In this document: positions 19,862 through 29,893 of the stretch, piece by piece
Layout of the letters: every line of letters starts with the position of its first letter
Position numbering within the stretch: position 1 is the stretch's first letter
The notes under the pieces: model-generated
The model's input: the letters and a program-made list of their open reading frames with translations, nothing else
The model's database searches: none
What the model was told of the DNA's origin: nothing
Position numbers and translations under genes: made by a program
NCBI GenBank assembly: GCA_928724745.1
Contig: CAKMXJ010000001.1
Location: 310,001 to 374,000, forward strand
DNA: 64,000 nt
Origin: Anthracocystis setariae
Lineage: Eukaryota > Basidiomycota > Ustilaginomycetes > Ustilaginales > Ustilaginaceae
Direction of reading: 5' to 3'

Positions 19862-22800
19862 TTACGGTGAGAATCTCTGATCCGAAGGCAACGAAGGAAT
19901 TGGTCTCCTTCCCGACGGTCTCATGGTCCTATCCCTATCGACCACACCCATCCTATCCCCACTCCCGTCCTCATCCGCATCATCCATCTGCCCCCTCTGT
20001 GCGACCACATCCACCGATACATGCAGCGGCGGCACCCTCACCCTGTCGCCCTCGGCCAACAACTCGGCGGCACGCTTGATCTCATTCGATATGCTCCTGA
20101 CCCTCGTACCCGCCCTCCCCAACCCCAAATTTGCCACCAGCTTCTTCTCCACCCCCACACCCGTGTTCTTACTCTCGGGCGATCCCAACGGCGGCTGCGA
20201 ATGCTGCCTCTGCCTCGCCGCCTGCGGAAGCGGATCTATGGTTCGCAGCGGCGAGGTCGGCATCAACTCGCGATTCGGCGTAATCGACCGCCTCGGTTGA
20301 CCCAACCTTCCCACAAGACTGCGCATCGCCGCACTACGAGCCGCCACCGCCGTCCCCGACGAACTAGAGCTGTTCGAAGCTGACGACGCCCCGATCTCAT
20401 GAATGACCAAAGTCCCATCTCCCACATCGCCACTCGCAGCGCCCGAGATCTTCCTCCTGTACGGCGCTGATGCCCTCATCCCCACCATCTGCCCCGGCAA
20501 CGGCGGCGGCATAGCTGCCGGACTCGAACTCGAACTCGAACCGCGACCACTTTCGCCCACATGCGTATCCGACAAAGTGCGACGCACCGTCCTGCCCAAA
20601 CTCCTCTGACTGACAATATCGCGCGCCAACTCTTTGACCAATACCGCGGCATCCTGAGCACTCAACCTCTCCACCACCGCATACACATCCAACTGCTCCA
20701 CCAGCGGCGACCTCATCTCGCCGCCCAAATCGCACACCATCTTGGTAATCCGCAGCACATTCAACCTCACCACCGCCTTGGGATGGCGCAGCCTCTCGAG
20801 CAACCTCTTGACAAACAGCGTATTGCGCGCCATCTCGGCCACGATGCCACTCGACGTGCGACACATCTTGACAAACGGCTCGAGCAAGTTCTCGAACGAA
20901 TTCGCCTTGCTCGTCGCAAACGCGCACAGCAGCGCCTCGATCGACGCTGGCTGTAGCAAAACCTCCTCCACCCGCGCCGTCTCATCCTGCAGCCATACCA
21001 AAACACTCTCGAGCGCAGACACCTGCCAGTACGGATCTTCGAGCATCTTGAGGTAGAACTGCAAGCCGCTGTGCTGCCAGAACATCTTCCTGGTCGCCTT
21101 GCCCGCATGTGCAAAGTCGCACAGGATCGGCAACGCAAACTGACGCAACGGCGAGTTGGTCCTGGCAACCCGTAGCAGTTGCGGAATGATGCCGGCCTGC
21201 GCTGCTTCCTCCTGCCGCGACTTGGACAGCCGGCAGAGGTTGTACATGGTGTTCAGCACCTGGTTGGACATTTCGGTGCCGTGCGCGCCGCTGTGGTGCG
21301 TGGCGAGGATGTGGGTGAGGATCTCGATCGTATTCGCATTCTGCATCTCGTCGAGCAGCGTCGGCGACATGGAGAGGTTCTTGACGATCTTGAGCATCAG
21401 CGTCAACGACTCGGGATCGAGCATCGAGGCGGACCGCAGGATGCGCCGGAGGACGCTGCGGGTAGCCACTTGCTTCTTGAGCACATTGTCCGATTGCGAG
21501 AAGATGAGCAGGATCTGCAAGATGTTGGCGCGCGCTTCGGATGCGTATTCGTCCTCGTCGTCGTCAATGACGCTCTGCAGCGCCGAGGAGAGCGGCTCGA
21601 GCAGTCCCTCCTGCGCCAGCATGCGGCAGAAATCGTTGCGAGATGCAGGACTCTGCAGCTCCAAAACACTGCTGACGCAGCCAACGCCGATCCACACCAG
21701 ATCCTTCTGCTCGAGATAGTCTTCGTCAATGAGATTGACAAGCGTGCGCAGACCTCGGCAACTGAGCACGAATTGCAGCGTGAGACGCGAGGTGGAACAC
21801 ATGGCAAACACAAAGTGCGCCGCCTCCAGTCGAAGATCGTGCGGCCACTTTTTCGTGGTGAACGTCATGACCACCGGGATGGCGCCAATCAGACACAGGT
21901 TTTCCTGCGCTTCTGGGTCTTCGAAGATGATGAGGTTGAGGATGCCAAGCAGTTTCGTTGCGAGTTCGCGGTCCGCGGCTGCTTCCAGTAGCTGGATCAG
22001 CGCCAGTGCACCGTGAGAAGCCAGCAGCTGAGCTTTCATTTCCGGCATCTCGGACAACACCTGGTCAATATCCTCGCAAACCTGAAGCAGTTCTTCAGCG
22101 TCGGCCCGCGCGTCGAGCGACTCGACGAGCTCAGTGACAAATGCGCACATCCGAGCATGCTGATCGCGAGCAACATTGGCCTCCATGTCGGCTTCGGCGT
22201 TAAAGCCCTCGTCGATCTCGGCAAAGGGATCGTCCTCATCGCCATCATCGTCTCGCATCCACGAACGATTAGATAGGCGCGCAGTGAGCTGCAATGTGTT
22301 ACCGCTGCTAAAGGCGGAGTCGTCTTTGCTGCTGCCACCCTCGTCGGCCTTGCCAAAGAGATCCGAATAGTCTTCGGCCGAGTGATCCTCGGAATACTTG
22401 CCGAGAGCGCGTCGCATCTGCTTCCACTTGTCATCCTTTTCCATGCGCAGCGTCGTCTGAGGACTGGTGGGATTGGAGGGAGGTCGATTGAGCGAGGCAG
22501 CCAGAGAATTGCGCAGTGCGTCGGAAGAAGCCTGTCTGCGTCGATCGGAAGCCTTTGACGGCGCGCCGTTTTCAGCGGGTGATGTTGACAGGCGGGCCAA
22601 ATCGTTGGGATGGAAAAGACGCTTGCCGACACTGTTCTTCATCTGTAGATCACGGATGCGCTTGTTGAGGATATCCTCCTGACCGTCTCCTACAAGATCC
22701 GAGTAATCGTCACCGTCGTCTTGGGAGAAGCTGGACAGGTTGGTTGAGACATCCGTCACAGTATCCCTAAGTGTGCGAGCTCGAGGGAAAGAGGCGACAC

Positions 22801-24769
22801 TTTTCAGCAGAGGACCAGTGCCTGGCCGGATGGTGCGCTGGTCTAGTTCGACTTCAGAGGCTGCTGAGCGCGGTGGCGTTCCGGAAGCCGATTTTTGAGC
22901 ATCTGGAGATCGCGAGAGGGGAGACACTGATTTCGCGGAGTGTCGGAGTGTCCTGGTTTCTGGCTGACCAGGAGCAAGTTTAGACGAGGGGGCTTGACCC
23001 GGCACGCTACCAATCCTTTCGAGCGCTGCGATCTTTTTGGTGGTAATGTCTTCGTCGAAATCATCATCCCAGTTGTCATCCGTGCTCTCAGGCTGCTGGA
23101 GATCCGCAAGCTTGACACGCTGATCCATGAGCGAAGTAGCAGGAGCAGCTCCGGTCAGAGGGGTCCGTAACGCAGAGCCTGGACCGGATGAAGACGGCTG
23201 CTTTCCAGCCAAGACATGCGAAGATGCTGCATCGGGCCTGACATTCTCAGTTGGGCTCGGTAGCTTGTACAGGGCTTTCGCTGTGTTGTCTGTCGTGATG
23301 TGTTTGCGTGGGCCCGCCGGTGGAGGACTGAAATCGACGGGAAGCGTGGGCCGACTGCCATGACGACGCGTCAATGGTTTTGCAGTACCAAGTTCGGCAG
23401 CGATGGCATTGACTCTGCGAATGCTGGGTTGCAAGGGTGCGCGTACGGTGTCGGGGTCTTGAAGACGCTGTACTGCCTGCTTTGGTGGCTCCTTGAGCGC
23501 CTGGTTCCATTGTTGAACGCTCTTGACAGCTTCCTCGTGGGCGCTGTTGAGGGTGGTTACTCCGGCTGCTCTGAGCGAGCCTCCGGACTTGAGCTGATCC
23601 AGCTGCTTGCGAGCACTCACCATCCAGGCGTGGCGTAGTAGTTTGCGGGCTGACACGCGCAAGTTGGCGTCCTTCTGGAAGCAGTGGAGCAGAAAGTCTT
23701 TGACGACGGGCGAAGCACTCTCTGGAAGAGGCGGACAGTCGTCTTGCACGATGCGGAATAGAGCAGGCATAGGTGCAAGGAAGTGATACGGGGGTTTGCC
23801 TTCGAGCAACTCGACAACAACACATCCGACGCTCCAAATGTCGCTGGCGGTGGTGGCGCCGCTCTGGTCGATGACCTCCGGAGCCATCCAGTATGGACTG
23901 CCGACGACGGCGTTTTCGGTCATGGCACCTGTCTTTGTTGCTACGCCGAAATCGGCGAGCTTGACAGAGCCATCCTTGGTGGTGAGGATGTTGGCGCCCT
24001 TGATATCTCTGTGGATGACACCCTGGTCATGGAGATAGGTGAGACCTTGCAAGACTTGTGAGATGTAGACGCTAACGAGGCCTTCAGGAAACTTTCCGAA
24101 ACGCTTGCAAATGTTGTGAAGCGAGCCGTTCTCGCAGTATTCTAGAATGATGTAGAGGTAGTCTTTGGTCTTTTCTGAACCTTTGTACTTGACGATGTTG
24201 GGGTGATGGAGGTTCTTGAGCAGATCGATCTCGGACATGATCTCACCTAGCTCGGCTTTGGGGATGTTGCCGAGCTGAATCTGTTTGACAGCGACAGTCT
24301 CGCCATTCTTCCAGTTGAGACCTCGGTATACCGAGCCAAAAGCACCACGACCGAGACAGTCTCCGAGCTGATAGTTGGATAATGCTGAGGTGGATGGGGT
24401 GCGTGCGGTAGCAAGGGGTTGGGAGGGCGAGAGGCTCTGCCTGGGCGTCTTGGGATTCGAAGCTTGTGAAGGCAGCGGTGGAGGCGAAGGATGTTTGTTG
24501 GCTGGCTCGGGTGGGGAGCCAGCAGTATGACTTTGACGGCGCTGTGCGGACTCGGCTGAGGCGGTGTACGCATGGAGCGGTGTAGACCTGCGGCGAAGCT
24601 CTGGCGGTGTGGAGGGTGAGCTAGCAGCTTGAGCGTGTGGTGAATGGGATGGAAAGCGCAAAGTCGACTGCGAGGGCGGCAGCATGTTGAACGGTGATGG
24701 ACTGGCCGATGATTGCCGTGATGAGCCGGAGCTTGAAGCGCCGTCTGGGGACGGACGAGACGACGGCAT
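19862..24769 (-). CDS. Septation-initiation protein kinase, Cdc7/SepH-like
   Basis: The 1635-residue Ser/Thr kinase is of the STE11-related Cdc7 (fission yeast)/SepH (Aspergillus) family, which acts in the septation initiation or mitotic exit network. A 130-residue Pro/Ser-rich leader precedes the kinase domain at 133-387: GRGAFGSVYRG (140-150), VAVK Lys, catalytic HRDIKGAN (253-260), DFG (273-275) and SPYWMAPEV. After a long disordered segment comes an armadillo/HEAT-like helical region, roughly residues 870-1360, matching the C-terminal scaffold of SepH-type kinases. The tail is Ser/Pro-rich. A continuous frame begins at a TTG at 24781, but the first ATG is 24769. Single exon of 4.9 kb; the plant MAP3K-epsilon kinases share this layout. 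Confidence 0.9.
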   Translation of the reverse strand: MPSSRPSPDGASSSGSSRQSSASPSPFNMLPPSQSTLRFPSHSPHAQAASSPSTPPELRRRSTPLHAYTASAESAQRRQSHTAGSPPEPANKHPSPPPLPSQASNPKTPRQSLSPSQPLATARTPSTSALSNYQLGDCLGRGAFGSVYRGLNWKNGETVAVKQIQLGNIPKAELGEIMSEIDLLKNLHHPNIVKYKGSEKTKDYLYIILEYCENGSLHNICKRFGKFPEGLVSVYISQVLQGLTYLHDQGVIHRDIKGANILTTKDGSVKLADFGVATKTGAMTENAVVGSPYWMAPEVIDQSGATTASDIWSVGCVVVELLEGKPPYHFLAPMPALFRIVQDDCPPLPESASPVVKDFLLHCFQKDANLRVSARKLLRHAWMVSARKQLDQLKSGGSLRAAGVTTLNSAHEEAVKSVQQWNQALKEPPKQAVQRLQDPDTVRAPLQPSIRRVNAIAAELGTAKPLTRRHGSRPTLPVDFSPPPAGPRKHITTDNTAKALYKLPSPTENVRPDAASSHVLAGKQPSSSGPGSALRTPLTGAAPATSLMDQRVKLADLQQPESTDDNWDDDFDEDITTKKIAALERIGSVPGQAPSSKLAPGQPETRTLRHSAKSVSPLSRSPDAQKSASGTPPRSAASEVELDQRTIRPGTGPLLKSVASFPRARTLRDTVTDVSTNLSSFSQDDGDDYSDLVGDGQEDILNKRIRDLQMKNSVGKRLFHPNDLARLSTSPAENGAPSKASDRRRQASSDALRNSLAASLNRPPSNPTSPQTTLRMEKDDKWKQMRRALGKYSEDHSAEDYSDLFGKADEGGSSKDDSAFSSGNTLQLTARLSNRSWMRDDDGDEDDPFAEIDEGFNAEADMEANVARDQHARMCAFVTELVESLDARADAEELLQVCEDIDQVLSEMPEMKAQLLASHGALALIQLLEAAADRELATKLLGILNLIIFEDPEAQENLCLIGAIPVVMTFTTKKWPHDLRLEAAHFVFAMCSTSRLTLQFVLSCRGLRTLVNLIDEDYLEQKDLVWIGVGCVSSVLELQSPASRNDFCRMLAQEGLLEPLSSALQSVIDDDEDEYASEARANILQILLIFSQSDNVLKKQVATRSVLRRILRSASMLDPESLTLMLKIVKNLSMSPTLLDEMQNANTIEILTHILATHHSGAHGTEMSNQVLNTMYNLCRLSKSRQEEAAQAGIIPQLLRVARTNSPLRQFALPILCDFAHAGKATRKMFWQHSGLQFYLKMLEDPYWQVSALESVLVWLQDETARVEEVLLQPASIEALLCAFATSKANSFENLLEPFVKMCRTSSGIVAEMARNTLFVKRLLERLRHPKAVVRLNVLRITKMVCDLGGEMRSPLVEQLDVYAVVERLSAQDAAVLVKELARDIVSQRSLGRTVRRTLSDTHVGESGRGSSSSSSPAAMPPPLPGQMVGMRASAPYRRKISGAASGDVGDGTLVIHEIGASSASNSSSSSGTAVAARSAAMRSLVGRLGQPRRSITPNRELMPTSPLRTIDPLPQAARQRQHSQPPLGSPESKNTGVGVEKKLVANLGLGRAGTRVRSISNEIKRAAELLAEGDRVRVPPLHVSVDVVAQRGQMDDADEDGSGDRMGVVDRDRTMRPSGRRPIPSLPSDQRFSP

Positions 24770-25843
24770 CTTGAGCACCAAGGTGTTGCGGCAGAGGGGT
24801 AGAATCTGAAGGCGAAGGCAACGCTCACAGATCGCCGTTCATAGCTAGAAACGGATGCCAAGACTAGACGGAATGGGATTGGTATGCGGCGCAGAGAAAG
24901 TTGGCTGATTGGAGCGTGATGGGAAGGGTATCTAGTTGATTGAGGAGCAGCAATGGCGAGATGTGGTAGCGAAAGAGAAAGATGAGTTGGATGGTGGTAC
25001 GAGAGGGAGGTGCCCCTGTGACGTGTGGCTCGGATCGCCAAGTGAAATGTCAACTGTGAGCTGCAACAGAGTCAACTGCAACCGCCGAGAGAGACCAACA
25101 CTCTTCTTTGGCGGTCCATCATCACACCGCTCGCCATTTCCAACATGCAGCAGCCTCGACGCGTCGGCGTTTCGAATCAACTTTAATGAAAATTCGCTGA
25201 TCTGTTACGCTTTTGTATTTAAACATACTAATTACCTTTTTTTTTTTCCTTACCGAGGAGAGTGGCGCTGCAGCCCACACACTCTGTCGCTTTAGGTGGC
25301 GCGTGCATGCTCGTGCACACGGCACTACTGGCAGAGGACAGCCAACGATGCACGGTGACCGCAATTGTGCCTGAAAATTAATTGAGTTCATGTCTCGAGC
25401 ACTGCAGCGGCTTGCCCCACACTGCACTACACTACAGTACTGCTCACCCTGTCGGTACAGTAATTGCGGTACCACGAGATTCACACACTGAGACTCCAAC
25501 TAAGCTTGAAACTTATCGTTGTTTCTCTTTCTAAACTCCTTGTTCTTCCTCTCTTCCTCTCTCCCTCATCATAGCCAACTTCGCCTTGCATTGACTCAAG
25601 GAGAAACGACACTCTCACCAATCAACACCTTGACCCATCTCGATAAGAGCTTGTCTTTCCCGGTTCAGCACCGCATACTGGCTGGCCTTGTGGTGTCTCG
25701 ACATACAAGAACAACCTCTGCTATGACATCCTAGATTGCGCACATTTCATCCACACTACTACGACCACTCAACACTACAGCACTCATATCAACCGTATCG
25801 CCCGCTTTCATTGCTGCTCGGCGGCCCATGTGATTCGGCCATA
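24770..25843. other. Divergent promoter, Cdc7-like kinase / sugar transporter
   Basis: 1.07 kb between opposite start codons. It contains an A/T-rich stretch with a T run near 25237, a GTACAGTA octamer at 25455-25462, a long pyrimidine-rich tract at about 25517-25570 and two very short upstream ORFs (25723-25734 and 25828-25833) close to the transporter start. No further gene is visible. Confidence 0.55.
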
Positions 25844-27842
25844 ATGTCGACCATCCCTTCGCGTTCTTCAACCCGCCCCTCGAGCGAGGTCGAACACAAC
25901 AACTACAACTACAACAACAACAACAACAACAACGGCTCAGCTGTCCCGAGCGCACCTCGTCATGCAAGGCAGCGCTCCGACACAGCCAGCTCGTACCGCT
26001 CCAGTGGCAGCGTTCGTGCCCCATCCGTGTCCATGGACCACGATACCTCACCATTGGCAAAAGTCGGCATCAAAGGCGACAGTCTCATGCTCTTTGTCAC
26101 TTGCTTTGCCTCCCTTGGCGTTTTCGTCTTTGGATATGATCAGGGCTATATGTCCGGAATCATCACCGGCCCTTACTTCAAAGCCTACTTTCACCACCCC
26201 ACTGCCTACGAGATCGGTACGCTGGTTGCTTCGCTTGAGCTCGGCGCACTCGTCACCAGTCTAGCCTGCGGTCGATTGGCCGACATCTTTGGTCGCAAAA
26301 ACACTCTCTTCTGGGGCGCTGTCATCTTCTCTGCCGGAGGTGCCGTCCAGACCTTCGCCAACAGCTATGACACCATGCTCATCGGCAGAGTGGTTTCAGG
26401 TCTCGGCGTCGGTGTGCTCAGCATGATCGTGCCAACTTACCAATCCGAAATCTCACCCGCCGAGAACCGAGGAAAACTCGCATGCATCGAATTCACCGGC
26501 AACGTCTTCGGCTACGCCAGCAGCGTCTGGGTCGACTACGGCTCGTCCTACATCGAGAGCGATCTTTCCTGGCGTCTACCGCTCAGTCTTCAAGTTGTCA
26601 TCGGAACCACCTTGGCGGTGGGCTCCGTACTGCTGCCCGAATCTCCACGGTGGTTGCTCGACAAGGATATGGACCAAGAAGGCATGCGCGTTCTTGCCGA
26701 TCTGCACGGTGCTGGCGATCCAAACGAGCCGCGTGCTAAGCTCGAATTCCGCGAGATCAAGGAGAACGTGCTCTACCTCCGCAAACAGGGCAACAACTCG
26801 TACAAGCGTATGCTGACGCAGTACAAGTACCGTACCTTGATCGCCATGTCGTCGCAGATGTTTGCGCAGCTGGTGGGCATCAATTCGGTGTGTTACTATT
26901 TGCCCATGATTCTCGAGTCGGCTGGCTGGGTCGGAAGAGATGCGCTCTTCATGACCGGCATCAACGGTATCATCTATGTGCTCGCCACAGTGCCTACCTG
27001 GTTCTTGGTGGATTTGTGGGGGCGCAGAGCCATTCTGCTCTCCGGTGCCATTGGATGCGGTGCGGCCCTCACTGCTTGTGGCTACTTTCTCTACCTCGAC
27101 CGAGACTACACTCCGCAGGCGGTCGTTGCATCCATCGTCGTGTTCAATGCGCTGTTTGGATATAGTTGGGGTCCAATCCCTTGGCTCTATGTAAGTTTTA
27201 AACGTGGAGGCCCTACTCGAAGTACCAGTCAAGATCAAAGCTTACTGACACGAATCTTTTATTCTTTTCTTGACTTTGCAGCCACCGGAGATCATGCCGC
27301 TGGCGTTCCGGGCCAAGGGCGCTTCGCTCGCTACCGCCACCAACTGGTCGTTCAATTGGCTGGTGGGTGAACTCACTCCGATCCTCATGGAGAAGATCGG
27401 GTGGAGGCTGTACATCATCCTGGCGTTTTTTGCACTGTTGGCGTTCGTGACGGTGTACTTTGGATATCCGGAGACGAGCGGCGTGCCGTTGGAGGAGATC
27501 GGCGCGTTGTTTGGCGACGAGATCTTGGTCCCGCAGGATGAGGATGAGTCCGAGGAGGAGGAGGAGGATGAAGAGAGGAGGAGGAGGAGGGTTAGTGTGG
27601 AGGGGTCGGAGGGGGAGGTGGTGCGTCCGATTCGAAGGTCGATTTCGTCGCATCCGAGGTTGCAGTCAGAGGAGGAGAGGACGGCGCGTGCGGTGGCGGC
27701 GAGGGTGGCGGCTGATGAGAGGAAGGCTGCACAGAGTTTCTTTGGGTTGCGTGGTCAAGGTGCGATGGGGTGGGTGAGGAGGTTGGTAGGGTGGGGTAGG
27801 GATAGGAGCGGGTATGAGGAGGTGAGGAGCGATGAGCATTAG
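25844..27842 (+). CDS. MFS sugar transporter
   Basis: This proton-coupled hexose or related sugar transporter has 12 helices. Exons 25844-27190 and 27282-27842 give 635 residues. The 91-base intron (GTAAGT...TTTGCAG) has a CTGAC branch-site match (about 27244-27248) and falls between codons, after IPWLY and before PPEIMPL. Sugar-porter signatures are present: GRLADIFGRKNTLFWGA, GRVVSGLGVGVLSMIVPTYQ, PESPRWLLDKD, the helix-7 QLVGINSVCYYLP, and GYPETSGVPLEEI. The N-terminus carries an Asn/Tyr-rich tract from an AAC repeat near 25908-25930. The C-terminal cytosolic tail of about 110 residues is unusually acidic, then basic. The ATG at 25844 is the first in frame (the frame is open from a TTG at 25736). 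Substrate is unknown. Confidence 0.9.
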
Positions 27843-28285
27843 GAATTCGGCCCTGTAGCTTCACATGGTAGGCTGGTGAGCAAGCGTGCGGCGGGTGGTG
27901 AGGTGATGGCGTTGCAGCAGATGGTGAGGAGGGAGGCCACAGCCCACGAGGCGGGGGAAGAGGAGGAGGAGGAGGTGTTCAAAATCTACGACCACGGTGA
28001 GGTTGGCGAGGATGACATCGAGTGGGATGAGCATAAATAGTTGACATGGGGGAATGCTGATTGTACCAGAGGAGAAGCGAACAGGGCCGATGAAAGCAAA
28101 GCGAGGGTCTCTATTCTTCAACCCCCGTCCCTTTGCGCGAAAACAATACTTCCACACAGCGTGAGACCAATTCAGACATGCTTCAGACGAATCCGTAACC
28201 CGTAACCATGCGATGATAGACTGAATTCAGACGAGATGCTATAGTACAGTTGCATATAAGAATCTTGGGATACTTTGGGGGATGA
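27843..28285. other. Intergenic, sugar transporter / small mitochondrial gene
   Basis: 443 bases between convergent gene ends. One 98-codon chance frame on the minus strand has no recognisable features. The region likely holds the two 3' ends. Confidence 0.5.
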
Positions 28286-28687
28286 TTAGGTAGCTAGAGA
28301 GCCGTCAGGGTTTCTTGTGCCGTCAGCGAGTTGTTGGGCGGCGCGATGTTTAGAGCCTTTGAGCTTGTTGAAACCGTCGGGGCCTACATCGATGGTTTCT
28401 TTGCGATGGTCGCGGTCGGTGTGACCTATGAACCACCAGCCGATGAAGCCGACCATGAGTGCGACCGAGGGGACGAGGACGCGGATGGTGGATTTTGTGC
28501 GGGCGACGTTGATTTGCGGGGTAGGGTCGGCGCCAGGGATGGGTCCGTGGGAGTGGTCCTCGCGGAAGCCGGAGAGGGTGTCGGGGCGTGCGGAGAGGGT
28601 AGGCGCGGTGGTGGTGAGTAGGCGAAGGGTGGGGATCGTACTGCGGGTGAGGCCGACGCGGGCAGTCGAGGTGATTGTGGTCAACAT
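28286..28687 (-). CDS. Small predicted mitochondrial single-pass membrane protein
   Basis: I do not recognise the family. The 133-residue product has a Thr/Arg/Leu-rich N-terminus with no acidic residues for its first 35 positions, typical of a mitochondrial presequence. A hydrophilic stretch follows (EDHSHGPIPGADPTP), then one membrane helix at about 71-89 (VLVPSVALMVGFIGWWFIG), then a basic and polar tail with HRKETIDVGPDGFNKLKGSKHRAA. This architecture fits a small inner-membrane protein, for example an accessory or assembly factor; that is inference only. A TATA-like TATATATA lies about 80 bases upstream of the ATG. Confidence 0.65.
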   Translation of the reverse strand: MLTTITSTARVGLTRSTIPTLRLLTTTAPTLSARPDTLSGFREDHSHGPIPGADPTPQINVARTKSTIRVLVPSVALMVGFIGWWFIGHTDRDHRKETIDVGPDGFNKLKGSKHRAAQQLADGTRNPDGSLAT

Positions 28688-29110
28688 TATGAATGTCGTT
28701 GAATGAGTTGTGTTGGATGCGAGTTCTTTGGATATGTGAAGGAGACGAAGCAGTTGATGATGGTGAGAGAGTATATATACAATCTTGATCTCTAGCTCAC
28801 GACCAAAGCATGAAGCCTACGGCTAGCAAGCAACACCGATGCACATAGACAGCACACCATCCCACACATACTGTGATGGCACCATAACTGAGACGCACAG
28901 ACAGTCACTTGTGCTCGCACACGCGCTCTCGCGCCATCATTTCGCCCGTGTTGGTCAGCCAGGCTCGTTCATGTGACGCCGCAAATAGCATCGTCCCATC
29001 TCCCCCCCCCCCTCTCCCTCCCTCTCTCCCTTTCGCCGTCATCTCGCTTAGACAAGTCACTTGTGGCAGCGACGCCAAAAGTGACAGCCATGGCGTTCAA
29101 TAGTTTAGTA

Positions 29111-29139
29111 GTAAGTGGAGGTTTTGGCGCTCCACTTAC
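29111..29139. repeat. 10-bp perfect inverted repeat (stem-loop)
   Basis: GTAAGTGGAG at 29111-29120 and its reverse complement CTCCACTTAC at 29130-29139 are separated by nine bases (GTTTTGGCG). No coding region lies around it. Confidence 0.8.
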
Positions 29140-29155
29140 CCGATTCTATGTGGGG

Positions 29156-29179
29156 AAAAAAAAAAAAAAAAAAAAAAAA
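29156..29179. repeat. A24 homopolymer
   Basis: Uninterrupted run of 24 A residues in intergenic DNA 17 bases after the inverted repeat at 29111-29139. Confidence 0.9.
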
Positions 29180-29553
29180 CTGCCGAGGGAGAGCTACGTC
29201 AGAGGTAGGCATCAGAGCAGACTGAAATTCGCCGAACCTTGGTTGGCTCATGTAACACAATTCAATTCCCCTCAAGCTCTAAGGGTCCGCCCACTTACGT
29301 CTACAGTACTTTCGGCCTCGGCTAGTGTCGATTGCTGAGCTGAGAACTGCATCCTCTCGCTGTGACGTTGCGCCTTGGTAAGCCTCGTCTCGGTTGACCG
29401 GCATCGCTCGCTCGGCTTGATTTGTCAGCAACTCGATAGCGCCCACATGGACGTTATCGTGCGTATCAACTCGCACCTAACCTGACAGTCCACAACTTCT
29501 CGACTCTCAACGCCCACGCAGTTGAGATGATAAGATCCCAAATCCATACTTTT

Positions 29554-29741
29554 TGTCACACGTCGGCACAGCTTGTATGCGGAGTGTGAATAGAAAAGGC
29601 AGTAGATTGCAAGAAGGGGATGCGAACGAAGCTGAGACTATATACCCGGCCTAGTGTCCGTGTATGCGCTAGGCTGGCATGTGAGACATGTACGCCACGG
29701 AACGCTGACTAAGCAACAGTCAGGTGCCGAGACACCTGACA
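29554..29741 (-). repeat. 3' LTR of the Ty3/gypsy element
   Basis: 188 bp with TGTCA...TGACA ends. In element sense it starts with an 8-bp hairpin (29719-29740) and contains a TATATAG box (about 29637-29644). Reading it against the copy at 34845-35032 I find no mismatch. Confidence 0.93.
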
Positions 29742-29757
29742 CTGCCCCCCCTAAAGG
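29742..29757 (-). other. Polypurine tract
   Basis: On the minus strand AGGGGGGGCAG lies directly before the 3' LTR, the expected plus-strand DNA primer of the retrotransposon. Confidence 0.7.
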
Positions 29758-29893
29758 AAGCAGCTCCGCTGCGCACGAGAAACTAAGGGACAAATGGAAC
29801 TGAAACCGAGGGAATGCGACTATGTGGAACAACAATGCGAACCGGGAAGGAAAGGCCAAAACAACACGACGGAAACGGAAGGGGAAGAAGAAC

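Larger units (their letters stand above)
28688..29548. other. Intergenic upstream of the LTR retrotransposon
   Basis: This holds the promoter of the small mitochondrial gene (TATA-like 28769-28778), a C run near 29003-29013, an inverted repeat at 29111-29139 and a 24-base A tract at 29156-29179. I see no gene. Confidence 0.5.

Noticed and set aside
21179..21991. 270-codon plus-strand frame opposite the Cdc7-like kinase
   Set aside because: Antisense shadow of the armadillo-like region; the kinase frame has the conserved sequence.
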